From contig NZ_CP087715.1 of assembly GCF_020991125.1 (NCBI RefSeq), forward strand, positions 3,759,501 to 3,823,500: DNA of 64,000 nt, written 5' to 3'. This stretch comes from Microbulbifer celer (GTDB lineage Bacteria; Pseudomonadota; Gammaproteobacteria; Pseudomonadales; Cellvibrionaceae). The position numbers and the translations under genes are program-made. Positions 39,902-51,543 of the stretch are shown here, one piece after another. Every line of letters starts with the position of its first letter. Positions within the stretch are counted from its first letter, which is position 1. The notes below the pieces were generated by a model. That model did not search any database. It had not been told where the DNA came from and saw only the letters and a list, made by a program, of their open reading frames with translations.

Positions 39902-41446
39902 ATGCAGCAACTGAATCCCTCTGAGATCAGTGAAATTATCAAGAGCCGCATCGACAATCTCGATGTGAGCACCGAGGCCCAGAACGAGGGCACCATTGTT
40001 TCCGTATCCGACGGTATCATCCGCATCCACGGCCTGGCCGACGTGATGTACGGTGAAATGATCGAGTTTGAAGGTAGCGTCTACGGTATGGCGCTGAACC
40101 TGGAGCGCGATTCTGTTGGTGCGATCGTACTGGGTGACTACAAGACGCTGGCGGAAGGCCAGAAGTGTCGTTGCACCGGCCGCATTCTGGAAACCCCGGT
40201 GGGCCCGGAACTGCTGGGCCGTGTAGTAGACGCCCTGGGTAACCCCATCGACGGTAAAGGTCCGCTGAATGCCAAGCTGACCGACGCCGTAGAAAAGGTT
40301 GCTCCCGGCGTAATCGCCCGTCAGTCCGTTGATCAGCCGGTACAGACCGGTCTGAAAGCGGTCGATACCATGATCCCGATCGGTCGTGGCCAGCGTGAGC
40401 TGATCATTGGCGACCGTCAGATCGGTAAAACGGCGGTGGCAATCGACGCGATCATCAACCAGAAAAATTCTGGTATTAAATGTATCTACGTTGCCATCGG
40501 CCAGAAGCAGTCTTCCATCGCCAACGTTGTGCGCAAGTTGGAAGAGCACGGTGCTATGGATCACACCATCGTGGTTAACGCCGGCGCCGCCGACCCGGCC
40601 GCGATGCAGTACCTGGCGCCGTACGTCGGCTGCACCATGGGCGAATACTTCCGTGATCGCGGCGAAGACGCCCTGATCATTTACGATGACCTGACCAAGC
40701 AGGCCTGGGCCTACCGTCAGATCTCCCTGCTGCTGAAGCGTCCTCCGGGCCGTGAAGCCTACCCCGGTGACGTTTTCTACTTGCACTCCCGCCTGCTTGA
40801 GCGCGCCGCGCGTGTAAACGCCGAATACGTAGAACAGTTCACCAACGGTGAAGTGAAAGGCAAAACCGGTTCCCTGACCGCGCTGCCGATCATTGAAACC
40901 CAGGCGGGTGACGTTTCCGCATTCGTACCGACCAACGTAATTTCCATTACCGATGGTCAGATCTTCCTGGAAACCGACCTGTTCAACTCCGGTGTGCGTC
41001 CGGCGATCAACCCCGGTATTTCCGTATCCCGTGTTGGTGGTTCCGCACAGACCAAGGTCATCAAGAAACTGTCCGGTGGTATCCGTACCGCGCTGGCACA
41101 GTACCGCGAACTGGCGGCTTTCTCCCAGTTTGCCTCCGACCTGGACGAAGCCACCAAGGCCCAGCTGGACCACGGTGAGCGCGTAACCGAGCTGATGAAG
41201 CAGAAGCAGTACTCTCCGCTGTCTATCGCCGAGATGGCTGTTTCCGTTTACGCCGCTGACAAGGGTTACCTGAACGACGTTGAAGTCAATAAAGTGCTGG
41301 ACTTCGAATCCGCCCTGCTCGCTTACATGAACAGCGAACATGCAGAGCTGATGGAGCAGGTAAACAGCACCGGTAACTACAACGACGAAATCGACAGCGC
41401 CTTCAAGGCCGCGATCGAGAAATTCGTCGCTACCGGTAGCTGGTAA
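39902..41446 (+). CDS. atpA: ATP synthase F1 subunit alpha
   Basis: Non-catalytic nucleotide-binding subunit, 514 residues (E. coli 513). The P-loop is [15 protein letters not shown] (about residues 170-184). The signature [17 protein letters not shown] is present near residue 364. Codon usage is strongly biased, as expected for a highly expressed gene, and this creates long spurious antisense frames across the gene. It is followed by a REP-like hairpin before atpG. Confidence 0.99.
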   Translation: MQQLNPSEISEIIKSRIDNLDVSTEAQNEGTIVSVSDGIIRIHGLADVMYGEMIEFEGSVYGMALNLERDSVGAIVLGDYKTLAEGQKCRCTGRILETPVGPELLGRVVDALGNPIDGKGPLNAKLTDAVEKVAPGVIARQSVDQPVQTGLKAVDTMIPIGRGQRELIIGDRQIGKTAVAIDAIINQKNSGIKCIYVAIGQKQSSIANVVRKLEEHGAMDHTIVVNAGAADPAAMQYLAPYVGCTMGEYFRDRGEDALIIYDDLTKQAWAYRQISLLLKRPPGREAYPGDVFYLHSRLLERAARVNAEYVEQFTNGEVKGKTGSLTALPIIETQAGDVSAFVPTNVISITDGQIFLETDLFNSGVRPAINPGISVSRVGGSAQTKVIKKLSGGIRTALAQYRELAAFSQFASDLDEATKAQLDHGERVTELMKQKQYSPLSIAEMAVSVYAADKGYLNDVEVNKVLDFESALLAYMNSEHAELMEQVNSTGNYNDEIDSAFKAAIEKFVATGSW

Positions 41447-41455
41447 GTACCCATG

Positions 41456-41487
41456 TGTAGGAGCGGGCCAGCGGGCAAGCTCCTACA
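41456..41487. repeat. REP-like palindrome in the atpA-atpG gap
   Basis: TGTAGGAGC / GCTCCTACA arms (9 bp) with loop GGGCCAGCGGGCAA, in the 71-bp gap between atpA and atpG. The word TGTAGGAGCGGGC resembles the repetitive extragenic palindromes known from Pseudomonas. Only one copy was noticed in this window. Confidence 0.7.
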
Positions 41488-41517
41488 GGTTAACTTCCGG
41501 CAAAAAGGTAACTGACT

Positions 41518-43838
<2,321 letters not shown>

Positions 43839-43905
43839 GGCGTGTGTGTGTGGCGCCTGAGTCATCGGGTGCCACAAGGCAAACTCCAGAGAATGAGGTA
43901 GCCTT

Positions 43906-44325
43906 ATGGCTATGACAGTACATTGCGACATTGTTAGCGCAGAGGAATCCCTCTTCTCGGGTCTGGTGAAGATGGTGATTGTCAGCGGCGTGGAAGGGGA
44001 AATCGGTATTTCCTACGGTCACGCACAGTTGCTCACCCACCTCAAGCCCGGCCCGGTTCGCATCATCAAAGACAATGGTGATGAAGAGGTGCTGTTCCTG
44101 AGTGGTGGCTACGCCGAAATCCAGCCGAACATGGTTACCATCCTCGCCGATCTCGCCGAGCGCGAAATCGACGAAGATGCCGCCAAAAAGGCCCGCGAAG
44201 AGGCGGAACACGCCCTGCGCAGTGCTCCGGCGGATATCGACTACGCCCGCATCTCCGCACAGCTGGCCGAAGCCGAAGCGCGCCTGCGCACCATGCAGGC
44301 AATCCGCAGAGCTGCCGGCAAGTAA
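43906..44325 (+). CDS. atpC: ATP synthase F1 subunit epsilon
   Basis: A 139-residue regulatory subunit with an N-terminal beta-sandwich (MTVHCDIVSAEESLFSG, then GEIGISYGHAQLLTHLKPG) and a C-terminal pair of helices (AEREIDEDAAKKAREEAEHAL onwards) that can inhibit ATP hydrolysis. It is the last gene of the atp operon and ends in a strong terminator. Confidence 0.97.
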   Translation: MAMTVHCDIVSAEESLFSGLVKMVIVSGVEGEIGISYGHAQLLTHLKPGPVRIIKDNGDEEVLFLSGGYAEIQPNMVTILADLAEREIDEDAAKKAREEAEHALRSAPADIDYARISAQLAEAEARLRTMQAIRRAAGK

Positions 44326-44348
44326 TTCTGCCGCGCCAGCAGACGACG

Positions 44349-44375
44349 AAAAAAGCAGCTTCGGCTGCTTTTTTT
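44349..44375 (+). terminator. Terminator of the atp operon
   Basis: AAAAAAGCAGC / GCTGCTTTTTT with a stable TTCG tetraloop and a run of Ts, 24 bp after the atpC stop. Confidence 0.95.
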
Positions 44376-44434
44376 GTGTCTGTGTGTTTTCCTTAGCGGG
44401 TGCTTACCCGTAAAACCTGATGGAGTAATACTCA

Positions 44435-45433
44435 GTGAACGCACCCGAACCGGTGATCGGTCTCGCCCTGGGCAGCGGTGCTGCCAAGGGGTTCGCACAT
44501 ATCGGTGTCCTGAAAGTGCTGGATGAAATGGGTATCCGCCCCCAGGTGATCGCCGGCACCTCCATGGGCGCTTTCGTCGGCGCGGCCTACTCCGCCGGTT
44601 GTCTCGACAAACTGGAAGAATGGGTGGGGTTGCTGGATAACTGGCGGGTTTTTTCATTGCTCGATATCAACTGGTCCCTGAGTGGCGGCGTTATCGGTGG
44701 CATCAAACCATTCCGCGCTTTTTTTGAGGGATTCGAGTTTGAGAATATCGAAGACCTCCCCATCCCCTTCACCGCCGTGGCCACGGACCTGCACAGTGGC
44801 CAGGAAATCTGGTTGCAGCAGGGCAGTCTGCAAGACGCGGTGAGCGCCTCCTGTTCCATTCCCGGACTGCTGTCGCCGAAGGCGCTTTCCGGACGCTGGC
44901 TGGTGGATGGTGCGGTGGTCAATCCGGTGCCTGTCGATGTCTGCCGGGCCATGGGAGCGACGCGGGTGATTGCGGTAGATGTTACGGAAGACGGGGCTCC
45001 CCTGTTACAGCGCGAGCAGGGGGAAGTGAAAAGTGTGGTCAGCGAGAAAACCGGGCCGGATGAGCTGAGCGAGCTGGAAAGTGAAAGCTCGGAAATGGCT
45101 CGGGTCACACGGGAGGAAAAAGGAATCAGCGGCAATGGCCTGACCCGCTTGCTGGAGCAGGGAAAAGAACAGCTCACCCAGTTCCGCGAACTGCGCAACC
45201 GTCCGCGCGTCTCGCCGCCGGGGATGTTCGACACCATGCACCAGGCGATGGATATTCTCGAGCGCCGCCACAAGCGTACCAAAATGGCCGGATCGCCTCC
45301 GGATGTGCTGATCATGCCCAAAGTGGGAGAGATCAGCGGAATGGAATACGCCCGTGCCACAGAGGCGGTCGAGCTTGGCGAGCGCGAGGCGTGGCGTGTG
45401 CGGACCTGGATTGAAGATATGGTGACGGGCTGA
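44435..45433 (+). CDS. Patatin-like phospholipase (RssA-like)
   Basis: A 332-residue patatin-fold hydrolase. The oxyanion loop is LALGSGAAKGFAHIGVL (residues 10-26), the nucleophile is Ser43 in AGTSMGAF, and the catalytic Asp158 is in LVDGAVVNP; the Ser/Asp dyad is therefore complete. A C-terminal region after residue 200 is charged and extends past the usual RssA length (about 300). There is no signal peptide. It uses a GTG start. The next gene starts with a GTG directly abutting the stop codon, so the two should be co-translated. Confidence 0.88.
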   Translation: MNAPEPVIGLALGSGAAKGFAHIGVLKVLDEMGIRPQVIAGTSMGAFVGAAYSAGCLDKLEEWVGLLDNWRVFSLLDINWSLSGGVIGGIKPFRAFFEGFEFENIEDLPIPFTAVATDLHSGQEIWLQQGSLQDAVSASCSIPGLLSPKALSGRWLVDGAVVNPVPVDVCRAMGATRVIAVDVTEDGAPLLQREQGEVKSVVSEKTGPDELSELESESSEMARVTREEKGISGNGLTRLLEQGKEQLTQFRELRNRPRVSPPGMFDTMHQAMDILERRHKRTKMAGSPPDVLIMPKVGEISGMEYARATEAVELGEREAWRVRTWIEDMVTG

Positions 45434-46927
45434 GTGGGTAATATTGTGAAAAGCGCTATCCGTAAAGCTCTTGCCGCCAGCGTGATACCGATACTGCTAT
45501 CCCTGTCTGGTGGTTCGGCTTCGGCCGCCACCGGCTGGCACGAATACAACTCGGAGCACTTTACGGTTTACTCCGATGTCTCCGAGCACAAAGTGCATCA
45601 ACTGATGCGCGATCTGGAGCGCTTCCGGCGCGCGGCGCTGGCCTTTACCGGGCAGGAAGAACTACCGGAAAACCGTAACCTGCGGGTATTCCATTTTCGG
45701 GATACAGCGGAGTTCGCGCGCTTCTCTGGAGATCGCAAGATCGCCGGATTCTACCGCGAAACCTGGCAGGGGCCGATCATATTCTCCCGCGATGGCGATC
45801 ACGGCATTTCCGGGTCCGGGTTGATCTTCCACGAATATGTCCATCACCTGATGCGCGAGCGCAGTGGCATGACCTACCCCCGCTGGTATGCGGAAGGGTT
45901 TGCCGAGCTACTGGCCAGCGCGGAACTGCAGGAAAAGAGTGTATTGATTGGCGGGGTTCCCCAGTGGCGACTGAGTGCCTGGGCCACAGAAGACCCGCTT
46001 ACCATTGAACAGTTACTGGTTCCCGATCCTGCGAACCACGCCAGCGGCGACAGCGGCCGCTACTGGAACAACTACTATGCCAGCGCCTGGCTGATGACTC
46101 ACTACCTGCAGCTGGGACATAACGCTGGTCACGAAGATTACCGCGGAGCCACGAATAATTATTTACAGGCGGTGGCTGCGGGAGAAAACCCGCTGAAAAT
46201 TTTTCCCGAGCATTTCGGCAAACCGATTGGCGAAATCCAGCGGGAAATCCAGCGGTATATGCAGGACGACATCGCCCGCCATCGCTTGACGGTGCCCCGC
46301 TACGACTACTCCATTCCCCGTCGCGGCCTCACCAAAAACGAGCGCCTTTTTTTGCTCGCGGATGAAGCGGTGGATGCGGGCAACCTGAATCTGGCCATGG
46401 AATATCTGCAGCAGAGTGAAAAGCACGGACTCGGCTGGCAGGAAAACCTGAGCGCGATGGCCGTGGTCAAAGCGCGAGAAAAAAATTTTACCGTGGGCGA
46501 AAAAGTGATGGAGGAGATCGGTGAATACGGTCAGATCAGCCATCTCACCGCCGCCAATACCGCGCAGTTTCATCTGCTGAAACTGCAGTCACTTTCTGCG
46601 ACGCGCAAGTGGAACGACGACGATTATCAGGCGGCGGTCAGATACGCAAAAATTGCAGTGCAGACGGGCCCGCATTACCTGCCGGGATATCGCACCCTGT
46701 GGACCGCCTATCAACTGAAAGGCAAAAGCGAAGCCGCGCTACAGATTATGCTGAGCGCCTATCAGCAGGAACCCAATCACCTGAACTTGAATGCGTCGAT
46801 CGGTTTCTATCTGGCACACCTGGGGAAAAATGCCCTGGCCCGGGAATACCTGGAGCGTGTGGTGGCCTGGTCGCATTCACAGGATTTGCGCAGCAAAGCC
46901 GAAGATATTCTGCGCCGAACTAATTAG
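45434..46927 (+). CDS. Exported HExxH metallopeptidase-like protein with TPR-type C-terminus (DUF1570-like)
   Basis: A 497-residue protein with an N-terminal signal peptide (about residues 8-33, ending SASA-ATG). The segment HEYNSEHFTVYSD resembles the start of DUF1570-type domains. The zinc motif is HEYVHH (His133, Glu134, His137), and a gluzincin-like third-ligand Glu lies in WYAEGFAELLA about 20 residues on. The C-terminal 200 residues are helical repeats (NLAMEYLQQSEKHG, SEAALQIMLSAYQQEP, ALAREYLERVV) of TPR character. It directly follows the patatin gene (GTG right after TGA). The substrate is unknown. It is convergent with the amidohydrolase, with element D between. Confidence 0.8.
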   Translation: MGNIVKSAIRKALAASVIPILLSLSGGSASAATGWHEYNSEHFTVYSDVSEHKVHQLMRDLERFRRAALAFTGQEELPENRNLRVFHFRDTAEFARFSGDRKIAGFYRETWQGPIIFSRDGDHGISGSGLIFHEYVHHLMRERSGMTYPRWYAEGFAELLASAELQEKSVLIGGVPQWRLSAWATEDPLTIEQLLVPDPANHASGDSGRYWNNYYASAWLMTHYLQLGHNAGHEDYRGATNNYLQAVAAGENPLKIFPEHFGKPIGEIQREIQRYMQDDIARHRLTVPRYDYSIPRRGLTKNERLFLLADEAVDAGNLNLAMEYLQQSEKHGLGWQENLSAMAVVKAREKNFTVGEKVMEEIGEYGQISHLTAANTAQFHLLKLQSLSATRKWNDDDYQAAVRYAKIAVQTGPHYLPGYRTLWTAYQLKGKSEAALQIMLSAYQQEPNHLNLNASIGFYLAHLGKNALAREYLERVVAWSHSQDLRSKAEDILRRTN

Positions 46928-46947
46928 GGGGCTAGGTGATGGGCGAA

Positions 46948-47082
46948 GGTGGCGATGCTGGGTGTGGTCTTGCGAGACCGTCTGCGGCCAGGACGGCCGC
47001 AGCCGAGCCCCCAGAGATGGGTTAACGGGGGGGCGCCTAGCTCGTGTCTCGCAAGACCACACCCGGTAGCGACACCGCCACC
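46948..47082 (-). repeat. Structured intergenic element D (three-way-junction repeat family)
   Basis: Lies between convergent genes, 20 bp after the metallopeptidase stop. Outer arms 46960-46977 / 47047-47064 are an 18-bp perfect match, and ends GGTGGCG / CGCCACC (46948-46954 / 47076-47082) pair further out. The inner hairpin CTGCGGCC / GGCCGCAG is at 46982-46989 / 46995-47002. The core reads on the minus strand as GTTAA-CCCA-TCTC-TGGG (stem 47010-47013 / 47018-47021 in plus coordinates). It shares the C-rich spacer of element C. Confidence 0.88.
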
Positions 47083-47106
47083 GGGTGATCGAAAGAAAAC
47101 CGGAGA

Positions 47107-50100
47107 TCAGTGCACCCAGTGGTGCCGCTGCTGCTTCTCCTGAATCGCTTCCGCAGTCGGTGTTGGCATGGCACTTACCGGCAGGCGCTCGTGGAAAAAC
47201 GCCAGGCGCTCCTCGCCATCCACTTCGTTCATGGTGGCCGCGTCGAATACCTTGCCGTTGATCACGGTGTATTTCACGTTTTCCGATTGGCGTAGATCTT
47301 CCAGCGGATTGCCATCCACTACGATGATATCCGCCAGCTTACCGGGTTCCAGGCTACCCAGATCCTTGTCCAATCCTAGATAGCGTGCACCGTCGATGGT
47401 ACCCGCGCGGAAGGTTTCCCACGGGGTAAAACCGCCCTGCTCCATCATCCACAGTTCCCAGTGCGCACCCAGGCCCTCACGCTGGCCGTGGGCGCCGATA
47501 TGCACGGTGACACCCCTGTCGCGCAACTGCTTGGCGTGGGCCGAAATATCCACATGGTTGTAGTGATGGTCCGGCGCCGTGGGGCGACGGATGGAGCGCG
47601 GGTTGACGATAAAGTCCGGGGTGAAACGGGTCAGGCGCTCGTTCTTCCACACCTCGGTGCGGTCGTACCAGTAATATTCGCCGGAGAGACCGCCGTAGGC
47701 CACCACGAAAGTCGGCGTATAACCGACACTGGTCTGTCCCCACATTTGCTGTACATCGGAATAGATGTTGGCGATAGGCAGTGAGTGCTCGACACCGGTA
47801 TGCCCGTCCACAATCATGTTCATATTGTGCTGGAACTTACCGCCACCTTCCGGCACCACCATGATCCCGTGTTTGCGACCGGCCTCCAGTACCTGTTGGC
47901 GTTGTTCGCGCCTGGGCTGGTTGTAGCTCTTCACGGAAATCGCCCCCATTTCCTTCAGGCGGCTGACGTGGAACTCGGCGTCTTCGAGGCTGTTGATCTT
48001 GGCCTTGTAGCCGGGGCCCTTGGCGCCGTAGAGGATGGTGCCGGTGGAGAAGATGCGCGGCCCGTCGATGATGCCCGCTTTCTGCATCTCCGCGGCGGAG
48101 AAGATCTCGCTGCTGTCATTGGACGGATCGTGAATGGTGGTCACACCGAACGCCAGGCTGGAGAACAGGTTCCAGTTCTGCTGCGGAATGATTTCCTCGC
48201 GACCCTGGGCGCCATGGGCGTGGGCATCGATCAGGCCCGGCAGCACCGTCTTGCCGGTAACGTCGATACGCTGGGTACCGGTGGGGATTTCCACACTGTC
48301 ACTGGCGCCGACCGCCACAATACGGTTGCCACGGAACAGCACCACGCCGTTTTCGATGATTTCCTGCTGCTCTTCCGCATCGCGCATGGTCACCACGGTG
48401 CCGCCGGTCAGCGCCACCAACTTGTCGCTGCTGGCAAAGGCTTGCGGGAAGCTGAGGTCGATACCCTCGCTCACCGGCTCCGGCAGCTCCTCTGGTGCGC
48501 CGTCCACAAACGAGAAGGCTTCATTTAATGCGCGCTGGTACAGTTTGGGACCGTGGGCCCAGCCCAGGGTCTGGCTGTCCGCGGACCAGTGCAGGTTCTC
48601 GCCGGCGCGCTTGGAGACCTGGGTCACTTTGACCGCGCTGGCATCGGGGCCGATGGACTCGGACTTGCCGGTGGGCATAAACGGCGCCGCATAGGCCTTG
48701 AAGTCCTGGGTGAAGGCTATCCAGCGGCTGTCCGGCGACAGGCGGAACGAGGTGATCTCGGCACCGTGTAAATGCTCGCGCTCGTCCTTGCCGTTGCGGT
48801 CCACACTTTTGAATACACGCTTGCCGCCGTCAGCGTGTACGTATTCGGAGAAGTAGATGCGATCGTTGTCGACGCCAAAGTGTGGCTCATAGCCAGTTTT
48901 GGCGATACGGCGCTGCCAGTCGCCATCGGCGTCCGCGAGATAGATGCCGGGCTCGAGGGAATATTCCGGGCTTAACAGATAGCCGCCGGTAAAGCGACGA
49001 TAGGCCACAGTCTCCCCATCCGGGGAGAAGCTCGGCTCCACGTACAGGCCCGGTTCACTAGTGATGTTGTCACCGCGGCCGTTGCGGGCGGAAACCACGC
49101 GCACATGGCCCAGTTCCTCATCGTCCCAGGTCACATAGGTGATCTGGCGACCGTCCCGGGACCAGCTGGGGTAGAACTCGAAGTGATCGTTCTGGCGGGT
49201 CAGACGGCGACGTTCGCCGCTGTCCACGTCCTGTACATAGATTTTACCCAGTGCCTGGAACGCGATCTGATCCCCGTCCGGAGATTTCTGCGCCCAGCGG
49301 ATCATCTTCACGTCGAACTCTTCCGGCGCCACATCCACCGGGAAACGCACCGCGTCGGCCACCTGCTTCTCGGTTTTGATATGGGCGACGATTTCACCGG
49401 CACCACTATCCAGGCTGCTGCCGTCGGCGGCAATGCGCAGGAACTTGCCCTTGCTCCACACCACCAGGGATTCGCCGTCCGGCATCCAGTCGTACTGCAC
49501 ATAGTTGCCATGGGAGCCGAAGGTTTCCTGCAGGTCGCGTTCGAGTCCGGCGTAGATCGGTTTCTCCAGGCCGGTTTCCAGGTCCTTCACGAACAGTGAT
49601 GTGGTGAAGTCCTGACGGCGGATAAACGCCAGTTGCTTGCCATCCGGTGACGGCATTGGCGCAATGGCGCCGCCGGGGCCGGATACAAAGGTTTCTTCCT
49701 TACCGTCTTGCAGGTCGTAGCGGTTGATGGCGAAGATCTGCTGGGTGGAGTTCTTGTTGTACTCCCAAACGGTGCCGGCAGTGGTGTCGATGGCGTAATA
49801 GATGTAGCGGCCATCCGGGGAGAACACCGCGTCGGAGATGTTCTTCTGTGCGATCTCGCCGCCAATCCGCGCCTTGATCTGACGCCCTTCGCCTCCGCCG
49901 TGGTGGTACATCCAGATTTCACCGGCGGGGATACTGCGGCCGGACATGAAACCCTTGCGCGCCACCAGGTACTGACCGTCGGGGCTCCAACTGGGCGCGT
50001 GTACCAGGTTTTCCTTCTCTGTGGTCAGCTGGCGCAGATTGCTGCCATCGCGATCCATCACCCAGATATTGTCGGCACCGTCGCGGTCGCTCACGAAAAC

Positions 50101-50436
50101 GATGGATTGGCCATCGGGGCTGAAGCGGGGCTGGGTGTTCCAGGCGATTTCACCGGTGATCGCGCGCGCTTCGCCGCCGTTGATGGAAACCGCGTAGATA
50201 TCCCCCAGCATGTCGAAAACGATGGTCTCACCATCGGGGCTGATATCCAGGTTACTCCAGGTGGTTTCGCGGGTATCCAGCGGAATGGATTTGAATTCGT
50301 AGGGCGGTTTGTTGACGTCCCATTGTTCGGCGTCTTTGTTGGTCTCTTCCGCCTGTGCGGCAAACGGCAGGGTCAGCGCAAAGCCGGCGCTACCGATCAG
50401 GCGCGCCAGTTTGCTGACCTGGGTCTTGTCGATCAT
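47107..50436 (-). CDS. Exported PD40 beta-propeller / amidohydrolase fusion protein
   Basis: A 1109-residue protein. The signal peptide is about residues 1-28 (ending AAQA-EE). Residues of about 55-650 carry many TolB/WD40-like PD40 repeats (SPDGETIVFD, FSPDGQSIVFVSDRDG, SWSPDGQYLVARKG). From about 700 to the end is an amidohydrolase: GKTVLPGLIDAHAHG (metal HxH), FGVTTIHDPS, a His in DGHTGVEHSL, VHIGAHGQREG and the closing LGSLEPGKLADIIVVDGNP. Such fusions are probably periplasmic or outer-membrane-attached hydrolases of peptides or cyclic amides. The substrate is unknown. No operon partner is seen. Confidence 0.9.
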   Translation of the reverse strand: MIDKTQVSKLARLIGSAGFALTLPFAAQAEETNKDAEQWDVNKPPYEFKSIPLDTRETTWSNLDISPDGETIVFDMLGDIYAVSINGGEARAITGEIAWNTQPRFSPDGQSIVFVSDRDGADNIWVMDRDGSNLRQLTTEKENLVHAPSWSPDGQYLVARKGFMSGRSIPAGEIWMYHHGGGEGRQIKARIGGEIAQKNISDAVFSPDGRYIYYAIDTTAGTVWEYNKNSTQQIFAINRYDLQDGKEETFVSGPGGAIAPMPSPDGKQLAFIRRQDFTTSLFVKDLETGLEKPIYAGLERDLQETFGSHGNYVQYDWMPDGESLVVWSKGKFLRIAADGSSLDSGAGEIVAHIKTEKQVADAVRFPVDVAPEEFDVKMIRWAQKSPDGDQIAFQALGKIYVQDVDSGERRRLTRQNDHFEFYPSWSRDGRQITYVTWDDEELGHVRVVSARNGRGDNITSEPGLYVEPSFSPDGETVAYRRFTGGYLLSPEYSLEPGIYLADADGDWQRRIAKTGYEPHFGVDNDRIYFSEYVHADGGKRVFKSVDRNGKDEREHLHGAEITSFRLSPDSRWIAFTQDFKAYAAPFMPTGKSESIGPDASAVKVTQVSKRAGENLHWSADSQTLGWAHGPKLYQRALNEAFSFVDGAPEELPEPVSEGIDLSFPQAFASSDKLVALTGGTVVTMRDAEEQQEIIENGVVLFRGNRIVAVGASDSVEIPTGTQRIDVTGKTVLPGLIDAHAHGAQGREEIIPQQNWNLFSSLAFGVTTIHDPSNDSSEIFSAAEMQKAGIIDGPRIFSTGTILYGAKGPGYKAKINSLEDAEFHVSRLKEMGAISVKSYNQPRREQRQQVLEAGRKHGIMVVPEGGGKFQHNMNMIVDGHTGVEHSLPIANIYSDVQQMWGQTSVGYTPTFVVAYGGLSGEYYWYDRTEVWKNERLTRFTPDFIVNPRSIRRPTAPDHHYNHVDISAHAKQLRDRGVTVHIGAHGQREGLGAHWELWMMEQGGFTPWETFRAGTIDGARYLGLDKDLGSLEPGKLADIIVVDGNPLEDLRQSENVKYTVINGKVFDAATMNEVDGEERLAFFHERLPVSAMPTPTAEAIQEKQQRHHWVH

Positions 50437-50718
50437 GAATGGCTCCCGGGTGTGAGGGTTATCGTTATTTTATCGGCGACGCTTGTGGCGCGGCCGACTT
50501 TTTGGGTGGCATAAAAATGCCCGGATCCCGACCAAATTAACCGAAACCAGGCAAAACACAATGGATCTGCGCCGAATGGCGAAAACTCCGGGGTAAAGGC
50601 AGACGGCGGGATATCTCACTGTATCGATACATCCAACCATGGAATTCCCCTACTGATCATCTGACTAGACTGATTGCAGGGGCGCCGTTCCGGTGCCACA
50701 GGTGGAGCCGGTTATTAC

Positions 50719-51516
50719 ATGAGCCAGTCAGACGAAAACGATCGCCCCAAGAGCGACAGTGAGATCCTGCAGGAGCAGATGCAGGACAGCCTGCACGAGT
50801 ACCGTCGCAACAACCGCTCGCTGTTTCTATCTTCTCTCGCCGCGGGATTGGAGATCGGCTTCAGCCTGTTCCTGATGGCGGCGTTTTACAGCCACTTCCA
50901 TAACGGCAACAGTGAGCTGGTGGCGCTGATGATCGCCCTCAGTTATCCCATCGGTTTTATTCTGGTAATCATCGGCCGCACCGACCTGTTTACCGAGCAC
51001 ACCACCCTCGCCATCCTGCCGGTGCTCAGCGGGCGCCAGAATGTGCTGGGATTGATGCGGGTGTGGGGGGTGATTTACGCTGGCAATATCCTCGGCGCGA
51101 TTCTGTTCAGTTTCCTGTTTGTGCAATTCGTCGGTATGACCGAAAGACTCGATGGTGGGATTTTTACCTACTACGGGGAGAAGTTGCTGGGAGACAACGG
51201 CGCCGGCCAGTTTGTGGGGGCCATCTTTGCCGGGTGGCTGATGGGGCTGCTGGGGTGGATGGTGGCCTCTTCCGCGGAAACCATCAGTCGTATGGCGGTG
51301 GTGGCCCTGATTACCTTCGTTATCGGTCTCGGGGGGCTCGCGCACTGTGTCGCCGGTGCGGTGGGCATTTTTTGCGCGCTGTTCAGTCCAGACGCGGCAG
51401 TGACCTTCGCCGACGCACTGAAATTCCTCGCCATCGCCACCCTCGGTAATACCATCGGTGGTTCCATCTTTGTCGGGCTGCTCAAGTACAGTTATGTGGT
51501 CAACGACGAGAGTTGA
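50719..51516 (+). CDS. Formate/nitrite transporter (FNT) family protein
   Basis: A 265-residue membrane channel. A hydrophilic N-terminus (about 45 residues, acidic and Gln-rich) is followed by six hydrophobic segments, with LSSLAAGLEIGFSLFLMA, GFILVIIGRTDLFTEHTTLA, VWGVIYAGNILGAILF and FLAIATLGNTIGGSIFVGLLKY. The N-GG-F/I pattern and the LFTE-type block are typical of FNT. Substrate specificity (formate, nitrite, hydrosulfide or another anion) is not evident. The start at 50719 is chosen because the upstream ATG (50674) reads through low-quality sequence. Confidence 0.87.
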   Translation: MSQSDENDRPKSDSEILQEQMQDSLHEYRRNNRSLFLSSLAAGLEIGFSLFLMAAFYSHFHNGNSELVALMIALSYPIGFILVIIGRTDLFTEHTTLAILPVLSGRQNVLGLMRVWGVIYAGNILGAILFSFLFVQFVGMTERLDGGIFTYYGEKLLGDNGAGQFVGAIFAGWLMGLLGWMVASSAETISRMAVVALITFVIGLGGLAHCVAGAVGIFCALFSPDAAVTFADALKFLAIATLGNTIGGSIFVGLLKYSYVVNDES

Positions 51517-51543
51517 AGGCCGTTCCCGTCGGCAGCGACGGTT

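Noticed and set aside
39083-41341. A 752-codon open frame on the minus strand across atpF-atpH-atpA (and a similar 541-codon one at 42306-43931)
   Set aside because: These are antisense shadows caused by the strong codon bias of the highly expressed atp genes on the plus strand; they show no protein-family features.
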